Source: Oligoflexus sp.
GTDB lineage: Bacteria; Bdellovibrionota_B; Oligoflexia; Oligoflexales; Oligoflexaceae
Assembly (NCBI RefSeq): GCF_035712445.1
Contig: NZ_DASTAT010000139.1
Location: 1-59,822 of the forward strand
Direction: 5' to 3'
DNA: 59,822 nucleotides
The notes beneath the pieces are model-generated. The model did not search any database and was not told the DNA's origin. It saw nothing but the letters and a program-made list of their open reading frames with translations. The position numbers and the translations under genes were made by a program. Below, piece by piece: positions 1 through 7,624 of this stretch; position 1 is the stretch's first letter; every line of letters begins with the position of its first letter.

Positions 1-2232
1 GCGGAGCCCGGGTTGATTCTTGATGATTTTGAAAGCGGCCTGCCATGGGAGGTCAAGGAATGGGGGGATGGCGGCACTCTCAGCGCCGATACGCAGCATG
101 TTTCGCACGGAAAGAAGTCGTTGCGCCTGCAGTTTGAAAAAGCCGGGGGGGAGCCTCATCCGCGAGGCATCGTTCTGCGTCGCTCCCTTCTGGGAAAGGC
201 CAGCGACTATCAGGATTTTACCTTCGATATTTTTGTGGAGACCACAGCGCCGCTGCGCCTTCACGCAGGAATTGATGCCGACCGCACTTATGAACGCACG
301 TCCATCGTCCTGCAGCCTGGCTGGAATCGCAATATCCAGCTGCCGCTTCTGGACGGGAGTTTTACGGCCTGGGATTCTGAACAGGGCCACATTCCCTTAA
401 AGCCTGACATGGCGATCGGCTCTTTGATTCTGAGCTTTCATCGGGAGCTGAATGAACCCGGCAGTATTTATCTCGACCACATCAGGGCCCAGTCAAGACC
501 TGAACTGAATTTTAAAAAGGCCAAAGGCCATCCACCCCTTCAGCCCATCCTTCGCTTTCAAAAAATCATCAGGCCGGACGGCGTGGCCCAGGTCTATAGA
601 CCCTGGGAATGGACTGTGGATATGAATGCAGCTGTTCTTGATCCCTATGATCCGAACGAGCTGGACCTGAAGGCCACCTTCACTTCACCCCGGGGACGGA
701 CCATGGAAATACCAGGCTTTCTTTATGCAGGCACCGTCACAGGCGTCGAGCCGGTGCGTGATGCTGTCTGGAAAATTCGCTTCACGCCGACCGAGCCGGG
801 CGAATGGAGCTATCGCGTCTCGGTTAAAAACCGTGGGCAATTTGTTCAAAGCGAGATCTTCAGCTTCCGGGCCGAGACCGGCAGGGACGATGGCTTTATT
901 CGGGTGGATCCGAAATCTCCCCAGTACTTCAGTTTTGATTCTGGACGCTTTTATTATCCGATCGGGCAGAACGTCGCTTGGCTTCCCTTCCAGGATTACG
1001 ATCGCTACTTTGAGCGGATGGCGACGCACGGCGAGAACTGGGCCCGGATCTGGATGACGAACTGGAGCTTTGGCATTGAATGGAAACCTATGGGCCAATT
1101 CCAGGGGCTTGGCGCTTATAATTTGGAGCGGGCACAAAAACTCGATGAGCTTTTGGAGAAGGCGGACACCCATGACCTTTACCTGCAGCTGGTCTTTGAT
1201 TTCCATGGAGCCTACAGCAGCAAGGTGAATCCGGAATGGTCGAACAATCCCTACAATGTGATCAACGGCGGATTTTTAGCCAGTCCTGATGAATTTTTCA
1301 CCAACCCCGAGGCCAAGGTTGTTTATAAAAAACGTCTGCGCTATATCATAGCCCGATGGGCCGCGAGCCCCCGTGTGATGGCCTGGGAATTTTTCAACGA
1401 AGTGAGCTTCACTGATAATTTCAATGAGCGGAACGTCAACGCCTGGCATCTGGAAATGGCCAGCTATGTGAAACAGCTCGATCCCTATCAGCATCTTACC
1501 ACCACCAGTTATGGTGGGGACGCCATGGGCGATGTCTATCAGCTGCCGGTGATCGACTTCTCGCAGTACCATATCTATGCGCAGAATGTTGTCAAGCAGC
1601 TGCCCCGCATCAACACCAAACTCAGCCAGTATAAAAAGCCGTATTTCATAGGCGAATTCGGCAGCGACGCGGCCAATGGCGGGGATGATCAGGATAAGAC
1701 CGGCGTCTTTCTGCATGCGGGACTTTGGAGTCAGTTCATGCAGCCCGCCAGCGGCAACGCCATGCCCTGGTGGTGGGATTCCCATATTGAACCGAATAAC
1801 CTTTACTATCACTTTGCGGGTCTCGCTCGCTTCGCCCAAGGCGTGGACCGGCGTCAGCACCCCTTCGTACCCTTCGCCCAGAAACTGCGCATGACGGTCG
1901 GGGATCAGACCTATGATTTTGATTTGATCGGGCTTCAGAGTCCCGATCTTTCCATGTTCTGGCTGTGCGATTCTCTGGGCATGAACCCAAAAGGAAGGCC
2001 CGAGCAGCTGGCCTATCAGGATGTGAAGATCGCTCTGCCCGACTTCAAGGATCAGCTCTATGACCTTGAATTCTGGGACACCTATCAGGGCAAGGTCATC
2101 GACACGGCGAAGCTGGAGCCGGACGGAGGCCGACTGGCTTTCGAGCTGCCGCGCTTCAGCAATGATATCGCGTTCAAGATCAGGCCTCGCCAAACACTGG
2201 CGAGACTGATCCGTTCGAATAAAAACCAATGA
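1..2232 (+). CDS. GH5-like glycoside hydrolase with DUF5060 domain (5' end cut by window)
   Basis: Probable polysaccharide-degrading enzyme of the clan GH-A fold. The reading frame is open from base 1, with four codons before the first usable TTG at 13, so the true start and any signal peptide lie outside the window. Visible order: a jelly-roll carbohydrate-binding-like region (about residues 1-160 counted from base 13), a DUF5060-like beta domain (about 190-290, including RPWEWTVDMNA), then a TIM barrel (about 300-600). WEFFNEV carries the likely acid/base Glu (about 463) and YFIGEFGSD the likely nucleophile Glu (about 548). A short beta-rich tail follows. The GH125 gene follows within 10 bases, so the two are probably co-transcribed. 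Substrate is not readable from sequence; DUF5060-linked GH5-like enzymes are usually secreted beta-glycanases. Confidence 0.8.
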   Translation, partial: AEPGLILDDFESGLPWEVKEWGDGGTLSADTQHVSHGKKSLRLQFEKAGGEPHPRGIVLRRSLLGKASDYQDFTFDIFVETTAPLRLHAGIDADRTYERTSIVLQPGWNRNIQLPLLDGSFTAWDSEQGHIPLKPDMAIGSLILSFHRELNEPGSIYLDHIRAQSRPELNFKKAKGHPPLQPILRFQKIIRPDGVAQVYRPWEWTVDMNAAVLDPYDPNELDLKATFTSPRGRTMEIPGFLYAGTVTGVEPVRDAVWKIRFTPTEPGEWSYRVSVKNRGQFVQSEIFSFRAETGRDDGFIRVDPKSPQYFSFDSGRFYYPIGQNVAWLPFQDYDRYFERMATHGENWARIWMTNWSFGIEWKPMGQFQGLGAYNLERAQKLDELLEKADTHDLYLQLVFDFHGAYSSKVNPEWSNNPYNVINGGFLASPDEFFTNPEAKVVYKKRLRYIIARWAASPRVMAWEFFNEVSFTDNFNERNVNAWHLEMASYVKQLDPYQHLTTTSYGGDAMGDVYQLPVIDFSQYHIYAQNVVKQLPRINTKLSQYKKPYFIGEFGSDAANGGDDQDKTGVFLHAGLWSQFMQPASGNAMPWWWDSHIEPNNLYYHFAGLARFAQGVDRRQHPFVPFAQKLRMTVGDQTYDFDLIGLQSPDLSMFWLCDSLGMNPKGRPEQLAYQDVKIALPDFKDQLYDLEFWDTYQGKVIDTAKLEPDGGRLAFELPRFSNDIAFKIRPRQTLARLIRSNKNQ

Positions 2233-2240
2233 GGCCTTGC

Positions 2241-3596
2241 ATGGGACAATCCTTTACGAGCCGTCGGCCGCCGGAAGCGCAGCGCTGTTTCAAAAGTCCG
2301 GCGGTCGAGCATTTGATTCGGGAAATCAAGGACTTTCTGGGGCACGGGGAGTTAGCCTGGCTCTTTGAAAACTGCTTTCCCAACACCCTCGACACCACAG
2401 TTTTCTTTGATGCCGAGGGTCCTGACACCTTCATCATCACCGGGGATATCCTGGCCATGTGGCTGCGGGATTCCTGCGCTCAGATCTGGCCTTATCTGCC
2501 TTTGATGAAAGAGGACCAGGGCCTGGACCGTCTGGTCCAGGGCACGATTCGACGTCAGGTGCACTGCATTCACATTGATCCCTATGCCAACGCCTTCTAT
2601 CAGGATGCGCGCATGAGTCCCTGGCAAAGCGATAGGACCGACATGAAGCCGGGCGTGCATGAACGAAAGTGGGAACTCGATAGTCTCGCCTCGTTCCTGC
2701 GTCTGTCCTATGGCTACTGGCATCATACCGGCAGCACAGCCGTCTTCGATGCCGCCTGGGTGAAGGCGGTTCGTCTCATCTGCACGGTAGCGGAAGAGCA
2801 GATGGGAGCGGACCGGGGTCAGTATTATCGCTTTCAAAGGGTGTCCGATATCGCGACCGAGACCCTGCCCCTCAGCGGCCAGGGCAACCCGGGGCGGCCC
2901 TGTGGTCTTGTGGCTTCGGGCTTTCGCCCTTCGGATGATGCCTGCATTTTTCCTTATCTCATTCCATCCAATGCCATGATGGTGGTGAACCTGCGGCACG
3001 CGGCCGAACTTCTTCAGATCCTGGGCGTCGAGGACCTTGCCGAAACGTGCAATCGGCTGGCGACGACGTTGGGTGCCGGGATTCATGAATGGGCTGTGGC
3101 TGATGCCGGCGACGGGCCGGTCTTTTTTTACGAGGTGGACGGCTATGGCAGCCGGGTTTTTATGGATGACGCCAACATCCCGAGTCTTCTCTCGCTCCCC
3201 TACCTCGGCTATGTTTCCCGGAATGATCCCACGTATCTGCGTACGAGGCAAAAGCTTTGGAGTCGGGCCAATCCCTATTTTTTCCAGAGCGAAAGAGAGG
3301 ACAGAAGGCCGGAACACGAAGGCATAGGCAGCCCCCATACCGGAACTGGCGCCATCTGGCCTTTGAGTTTGATGATGTATGCTTTGACCAGTGAGCGTGA
3401 TGATGAGATCAAAAAAGCCCTGCGGATCCTGATGAGCAGCCATGCGGGAACAGGCTTCATGCATGAATCCTTCGCCTGCGGTCAGCCCGGGAATTTCACG
3501 CGTTCCTGGTTCGGCTGGGCGAACTCGCTCTTCGGTGAGCTGATCGTTACCCTTTACCGCACGCAGCCCGAACTGCTTTTGAGTTTCAAGGCGTGA
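2241..3596 (+). CDS. GH125 family exo-alpha-mannosidase-like protein
   Basis: Resembles glycoside hydrolase family 125 (old DUF1237), metal-independent exo-alpha-1,6-mannosidases with an (alpha/alpha)6 fold. Family landmarks are MWLRDSCAQIWPYLPL near the N-terminus, HERKWELDSLASFLRLSY in the middle, and SPHTGTGAIWPLSLMMYAL followed by GFMHESF near the end, where the conserved acidic residues of the family lie. The length, about 450 residues, is normal. The ATG at 2241 is preceded by GAGG at 2231-2234, a good ribosome site; an in-frame ATG at 2229 overlaps the upstream stop and is the alternative. No signal peptide is visible, so it probably acts in the cytoplasm on mannosides released by secreted enzymes. 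A hairpin at 3605-3629 follows. Confidence 0.87.
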   Translation: MGQSFTSRRPPEAQRCFKSPAVEHLIREIKDFLGHGELAWLFENCFPNTLDTTVFFDAEGPDTFIITGDILAMWLRDSCAQIWPYLPLMKEDQGLDRLVQGTIRRQVHCIHIDPYANAFYQDARMSPWQSDRTDMKPGVHERKWELDSLASFLRLSYGYWHHTGSTAVFDAAWVKAVRLICTVAEEQMGADRGQYYRFQRVSDIATETLPLSGQGNPGRPCGLVASGFRPSDDACIFPYLIPSNAMMVVNLRHAAELLQILGVEDLAETCNRLATTLGAGIHEWAVADAGDGPVFFYEVDGYGSRVFMDDANIPSLLSLPYLGYVSRNDPTYLRTRQKLWSRANPYFFQSEREDRRPEHEGIGSPHTGTGAIWPLSLMMYALTSERDDEIKKALRILMSSHAGTGFMHESFACGQPGNFTRSWFGWANSLFGELIVTLYRTQPELLLSFKA

Positions 3597-3604
3597 AAGA
3601 GAAA

Positions 3605-3629
3605 AGGCACAGGGACTGACCCTGTGCCT
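3605..3629. terminator. Bidirectional terminator hairpin between GH125 and RRM genes
   Basis: A perfect 10-bp stem (AGGCACAGGG with CCCTGTGCCT) closes a 5-base loop. On the minus strand it is followed by TTTTCTCTTT, a good intrinsic terminator for the RRM gene. On the plus strand the tail CTTGAATATTT is weaker. It lies exactly between the two convergent stop codons. Confidence 0.75.
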
Positions 3630-3671
3630 CTTGAATATTTGAAACGATCATAATCTCACGACTATTCTCGA

Positions 3672-3959
3672 TCAAAAACTTTCGGAACGCGCGTCGCGGG
3701 GACCACGCTTTCTGTTGTCGATCGCTTCGGAAACCTTGACCCGGCGGCCATCGACTTCCTGACCATCGTACTGAGTGATGGCTTCGCTGGCGTGCGCAGC
3801 ATCCACGAACGTCACGAAACCAAAACCTTTGGAGCGGCCTGTTTCGTAATCCGTGACGATCTTCACATCTTCAACCTCGCCGATGGCTTCGAACACGCTC
3901 CGCAGAACGTCTTCACTGGTTCTGAAATTCAAGCCACCGATGAACAACTTTTTACTCAT
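3672..3959 (-). CDS. Single-RRM RNA-binding protein (cold-inducible/Rbp type)
   Basis: A 95-residue single RNA recognition motif. RNP2 is LFIGGL at residues 5-10 and RNP1 is KGFGFVTF around residues 44-51. The C-terminus is a short basic tail with RKRGPRDAR. Such small RRM proteins occur in cyanobacteria, proteobacteria and spirochaetes, where several respond to cold and bind RNA; function here is inferred. The ATG is preceded by TAAGG about 10 bases upstream. A long leader (about 140 bases from a candidate promoter) contains nested inverted repeats, which would suit post-transcriptional or autogenous control. It ends at the strong hairpin at 3605-3629. Confidence 0.9.
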   Translation of the reverse strand: MSKKLFIGGLNFRTSEDVLRSVFEAIGEVEDVKIVTDYETGRSKGFGFVTFVDAAHASEAITQYDGQEVDGRRVKVSEAIDNRKRGPRDARSESF

Positions 3960-4252
3960 ACAGACAAAACCTTAACAAAAGAGTCTTAAAAAGCGAACAC
4001 TGTTCGAGAACAGCTTCACTGGAAACCTGGCATTCGCAATGACAAGGGGAAAAGAGACAAGGGCTGCTTTTACCTTCATGAAGAGACGTGCGAGGCTACT
4101 TTCTTATTATTCTATCATGCTCCATCGAAAGAACAATCGCAAAAAATGAACGACGAATATTTTTGTTCAGAAGGAGGGCGCTATCTTGCCAAAGTTCCAC
4201 TGAAGTTTGCCCCTTTTAGGACGACAACCCCAATAGGAAGGCCTCGGGTTGA
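3960..4252. other. RRM gene leader and promoter region
   Basis: About 290 bases without a convincing gene, more A+T-rich than its neighbours. Read on the minus strand it holds a candidate promoter (4109-4136) and a leader of about 140 bases before the RRM start. The leader contains GAAC-ACT-GTTC-GA-GAAC at 3995-4011, giving two overlapping inverted repeats (3994-4006 and 4000-4013). The upstream response-regulator gene ends at 4253 on the same strand. Confidence 0.5.
4109..4136 (-). promoter_or_regulatory. Candidate sigma70-type promoter of RRM gene
   Basis: On the minus strand TTGTTC (4131-4136) and TAGAAT (4109-4114) are separated by 16 bases. This is a fair housekeeping-type match upstream of the RRM gene. 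It is a pattern match only. Confidence 0.35.
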
Positions 4253-4900
4253 TCAGCGGCGGACCCTGGCCTGCAGTTCAAGATGCTCGCGTGTCAAAGC
4301 CTCCACGAGTTCAGTCGCATTCTCAATTTCCGCTTCGATGGAACTGCCCTGCGCGATATTTTTCAGATAGCCCTGGATGTCGACAGGCTTTAAAGACGTC
4401 GTGCTCTTGTTTTGATAGACCATGTTCTCGGCCTGAGTGAAGCGCGTTTCATAAACAGACGAGAGACTGCGCAAAAGGCGGATCAGATCGCGGCATTCCT
4501 GAATCAGACGTCCGCTGATGTTTTCCCAGCGGCCATAGGCAATAGCCTGCTCGGCATAATGAATCAGCTCCTGATTGCGCACCGGTTTTTCGATCAGGGC
4601 ATGGCAGCCCGCATTCAGGGCTTTGATGGCCAGTTCCTTATCGGCGACACCTGTGAACATGACCGTTGGCGTCAGGATACCTTCGAGTTTAAGCTGCTCC
4701 AGGAACTGCAGACCATTCATCCCAGGCATACGAAAGTCCGTAATGATGACATCGGTCCTGTGCCCTTCGATGAGTGCCTTGAGCGCCTTCATGGGATCGT
4801 CGAAGGTACTGACTTCAAAGCCCTGAGCGCTGAGAACTTCATGGCAGATTTCAAGAATCTCACGGTCATCATCGAGCAGCAGGACGCGGCCTTTAATCAT
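4253..4900 (-). CDS. Response regulator, REC domain plus coiled-coil-like C-terminus
   Basis: The N-terminal receiver domain shows the acidic cluster LLLDDDREIL, the phospho-acceptor Asp in VIITDFRMPG (about residue 55), the Thr in VMFTG and the Lys-Pro of LIEKPVRN. The C-terminal 90 residues are helical and charged, with no helix-turn-helix, GGDEF, EAL, HD or phosphatase motif, so the output is probably protein-protein contact. The ATG at 4900 is used here; a TTG at 4912 and a GTG at 4906 are in-frame alternatives. No histidine kinase is adjacent, so it is an orphan regulator. Confidence 0.85.
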   Translation of the reverse strand: MIKGRVLLLDDDREILEICHEVLSAQGFEVSTFDDPMKALKALIEGHRTDVIITDFRMPGMNGLQFLEQLKLEGILTPTVMFTGVADKELAIKALNAGCHALIEKPVRNQELIHYAEQAIAYGRWENISGRLIQECRDLIRLLRSLSSVYETRFTQAENMVYQNKSTTSLKPVDIQGYLKNIAQGSSIEAEIENATELVEALTREHLELQARVRR

Positions 4901-4934
4901 ATTCACACCCAAAGCTGATTGCCTTGATTATAGG

Positions 4935-6284
4935 TCAAGGCCGATCCCGGCGTCCAGCGAGAGAGTGACTGCTCTTCGGATCAAGCACACCGGCCGTCCG
5001 GTTGTGCGGCGTCAGCCAGCGTGCAACATTTTTGACTAGCTCCAAACGAAGCTCCTGACTCCGTATGGGTTCCTTCTGAATCAGGCGCCAATCGCCGAGC
5101 ACTTCGAATTCGCCCAGCTGCATGGTGAAGGCGCGGACATTGCGGTTGACATCGGCCCAGGCCGCCGTGTTCTCCGCCTGGAATCGACGCAGATCCTTGT
5201 CCTGGCAGCTTCCTGCGGATGATTCCACAAGGCGCGCCAGGCGCTGAAGAAGGTCGCGAGCATCACGCCCCGGCCCGGGTTTGGCCATGAAGACGATGAA
5301 GCCTTCATCCACCGACTGCTGCACGAATCCAAAAGCTTCCCGAGCCAAACCCGTCTGAATTAATTTCTTCTGAAGCGGACTGTCCCTGTGGCTGCTGAGG
5401 CAATGCACCAGAGCCTGAGCCGCGACGAAGGAAGGATCCGCTCCCGGCATGGCGCGATAGATGAGGCCGACATAGGATGGGCCGCCCGGTTTGGGAATCA
5501 CGATCATTCTCTCGCTGAACTGAGGCTTCAACTCGAACGCGCGTTCATCAAGGGTCGCAGTCCGATTCAAAAGAGGAGCAAAATATTTTTCAATGAGGCG
5601 CTGCGCGTCCTCGATCGCAAAGGCACCGCCGATACTCAATACGGCGAGACCAGGATGATAGCGTCTTTGATAGAAAGCCTGAATATCCTCAAGGCGCGCC
5701 TGCAATAGGCCCGCCTCCAGACCGAAGGTATCACGGCCATAGGGATGATGAGGATAGGCGATCGCCATCATCTCCTGAAGCAGGGGCTGAAAACCCGAGC
5801 GGCCGCTGTTCTCCCATTCTTTCTTCACAGCCACGAGTTCCTGCTGCAGGGCGCTTTCCGTTAAAAGAGCCAGGCTCATGCGATCAGCTTCCATGGCCAG
5901 AGCATAATCAAGATTCTGCGGTGAGGCCGGCAGGGTTTCGTAATAGGTGGTGCGATCAGCGTTGGTGTTGGCATTGAAGCGGGCGCCGCGGCGTTCCAGT
6001 TCACGGGGGATATCACGGAAATTTTGAGTATTTTGAAAGGCCATGTGCTCCAAAAGATGAGCCATTCCATATTCGCGAGGCCCTTCATGTTTCGCGCCGG
6101 TTTTGTAGACGACATTGACAGTCAGAGTGGGTTCGCGGACATCGGGATAGAGCAAAACTTTCAGGCCGTTAGGCAGCGTATAGCTCGTCACTGGCCGCAT
6201 GACGGAAACTTCGTCAGCGAAAAGGGGTGCCGGGAGCTGGCTCCATACCACCATAATCATTAATAATTTAAATACCTTAAGCAT
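4935..6284 (-). CDS. Secreted M16 family zinc metallopeptidase (insulinase/pitrilysin type)
   Basis: M16 peptidases cleave peptides in a clamshell chamber. The inverted zinc motif HxxEH is present as HLLEH about 75 residues in, and the downstream third ligand Glu lies in VKKEWENS about 75 residues later, so the active-site half looks intact. At about 449 residues it is one N-domain plus one C-domain unit, the size of bacterial M16B subunits. The start at 6284 (MLKVFKLLMIMVV) is preceded by GGAG and gives a clean signal peptide ending near PLFA; the longer frame to 6320 would bury it. Periplasmic or exported location is inferred. No non-catalytic M16 partner is adjacent. Confidence 0.88.
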   Translation of the reverse strand: MLKVFKLLMIMVVWSQLPAPLFADEVSVMRPVTSYTLPNGLKVLLYPDVREPTLTVNVVYKTGAKHEGPREYGMAHLLEHMAFQNTQNFRDIPRELERRGARFNANTNADRTTYYETLPASPQNLDYALAMEADRMSLALLTESALQQELVAVKKEWENSGRSGFQPLLQEMMAIAYPHHPYGRDTFGLEAGLLQARLEDIQAFYQRRYHPGLAVLSIGGAFAIEDAQRLIEKYFAPLLNRTATLDERAFELKPQFSERMIVIPKPGGPSYVGLIYRAMPGADPSFVAAQALVHCLSSHRDSPLQKKLIQTGLAREAFGFVQQSVDEGFIVFMAKPGPGRDARDLLQRLARLVESSAGSCQDKDLRRFQAENTAAWADVNRNVRAFTMQLGEFEVLGDWRLIQKEPIRSQELRLELVKNVARWLTPHNRTAGVLDPKSSHSLAGRRDRP

Positions 6285-6403
6285 CCAAGCTCCATTCCAC
6301 AAGCATCCGCAGGCGCGCATTCTGCTTATAATGGAGCAGGTCTTATGCCATCCCCTGGCCCGGGCCTGTGCTACAATCTCCGGAATAAACGGGAGAAATT
6401 CTT

Positions 6404-7216
6404 ATGCTGACAGCACTCCTCAGGTGGATGGATCCGGACCAGCTTTTCGCGGTTCTGCTCGATCAAAAACCCGAGGGGCCGCGCTCGGATCTGCCCCTGG
6501 CCCGGCCGCCTGCGATTCCCGATCAGGTGCTTTTAAAAAAACTGATTCCGGCTGATCTTTACCGGGATGCGATGCAGGCCGGATGGATGGGCATGCACGC
6601 GTTGAGCTTCGCGCTGCGTTATCGCGTGACGGAACTGCAGCTTCTCTTTCATCTGAATCATGCTGACGTCGATCATGGACTCCGCCAGGAACTTTTGGAC
6701 AGCTGGCAACATATGCAGGGACTGGAGAGTCTGCCGATCTTTGGCTTTTCACCGCTTGGAATTCATGTGAGTGCAAGGCCGCGTGGAATCTGCCGGGCCT
6801 TTGATGCGATCTCGCTCTGGTCCTGTCATGAGTCCACCGCTGGTATATTCTGCGCAGCCCATGCCGCCGAAGCTTTCTGGATTCCCGCGGCCGCTGCGAG
6901 TCAACAGGCGATCATGTTTCGCTATTACGCGGATCTGCAAAATTTTTCTCTGTATGGAGAAGCGGATCTGGAGCAGATGATGGGCGCTTTTTGGAAGCGC
7001 TATGAAGCCTATGCAGCCGAGGATATGGGTGCGGCCCTGGAATACTTCGGATTTCAGGAGGCCAAGGATCTGCGCGCCTTGGGAGCTACAGAACTGCGCC
7101 GCAAATTTTTGCAGCTCTCCATGGTTCATCATCCCGATCGCGGGGGCGCCGAGGAAAACTTCGTCCGTCTCCAGCGGCACTATCAAAGACTGAAACTTTA
7201 TCTTGAGGCGCTTTAA
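6404..7216 (+). CDS. Protein with C-terminal J-domain (DnaJ-like co-chaperone)
   Basis: A 270-residue protein whose last 60 residues form a J-domain: EYFGFQEAKDLRALG (helix I region), LRRKFLQLSMVHHPDRGG with the HPD tripeptide that stimulates DnaK ATPase, then a final helix. The first 200 residues have no family I recognise; they lack Gly/Phe-rich and zinc-finger regions, so this is a class III J protein rather than DnaJ. J-domain at the C-terminus resembles the DjlA layout, but no N-terminal membrane helix is clear. The ATG follows GGGAG. It converges with, and overlaps by 4 bases, the ribbon-helix-helix gene. Confidence 0.75.
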   Translation: MLTALLRWMDPDQLFAVLLDQKPEGPRSDLPLARPPAIPDQVLLKKLIPADLYRDAMQAGWMGMHALSFALRYRVTELQLLFHLNHADVDHGLRQELLDSWQHMQGLESLPIFGFSPLGIHVSARPRGICRAFDAISLWSCHESTAGIFCAAHAAEAFWIPAAAASQQAIMFRYYADLQNFSLYGEADLEQMMGAFWKRYEAYAAEDMGAALEYFGFQEAKDLRALGATELRRKFLQLSMVHHPDRGGAEENFVRLQRHYQRLKLYLEAL

Positions 7217-7560
7217 CCGAGGTCCCTTAGCAACGCTGGCGTACCCGCAAAGCGCATACGAGCCTGGACCTCTTCAAAATTACTCGCAAGTCCCGTGACG
7301 ACATCCGCAGGGGTAAAGGGATCCACGCCTTCGGGCAAAAAGGCATCCAGGGGCGCTTCGTCATGACGGGTGGCACTCGGACGGGATTTTTTCGGCGCCT
7401 TGGCGCTTTCCGCTGCGAGGCTTTCCTTGATAGCGCGTCGCACCAACTCATCCACCGAAATAAGATACTGCGCCGCCTGACGTTCAAGCTGCGCCAGGAG
7501 TGTGTCATCGAGCTGAACCGTCAATGTCGAGGGCTTGCGAGACACTCCGCGGTTAGGCAT
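7213..7560 (-). CDS. Ribbon-helix-helix-like small protein
   Basis: 115 residues. The segment LTVQLDDTLLAQLERQAAQ followed by SVDELVRRAIKESLA has the strand-helix-helix pattern of CopG/Arc-type DNA-binding proteins. A Lys/Pro/Ser-rich linker and a conserved-looking tail (VTGLASNFEEVQARMRF) follow. RHH proteins usually act as dimeric repressors or antitoxins, but no toxin gene is adjacent. The start is well marked by TGGAGG about 9 bases before the ATG. An imperfect inverted repeat (ATGGGCT 7578-7584, AGCCAT 7593-7598) sits in the divergent gap with the helicase gene and could be its operator (inference). Confidence 0.65.
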   Translation of the reverse strand: MPNRGVSRKPSTLTVQLDDTLLAQLERQAAQYLISVDELVRRAIKESLAAESAKAPKKSRPSATRHDEAPLDAFLPEGVDPFTPADVVTGLASNFEEVQARMRFAGTPALLRDLG

Positions 7561-7624
7561 CTTTATAGACCTCCAGGATGGGCTGATTTAAAAGCCATAA
7601 TAACACACTGAGGTTCCGAGGGCT

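Noticed and set aside
7213..7560. Antitoxin of a toxin-antitoxin pair
   Set aside because: The protein looks like a ribbon-helix-helix fold but neither neighbour resembles a toxin.
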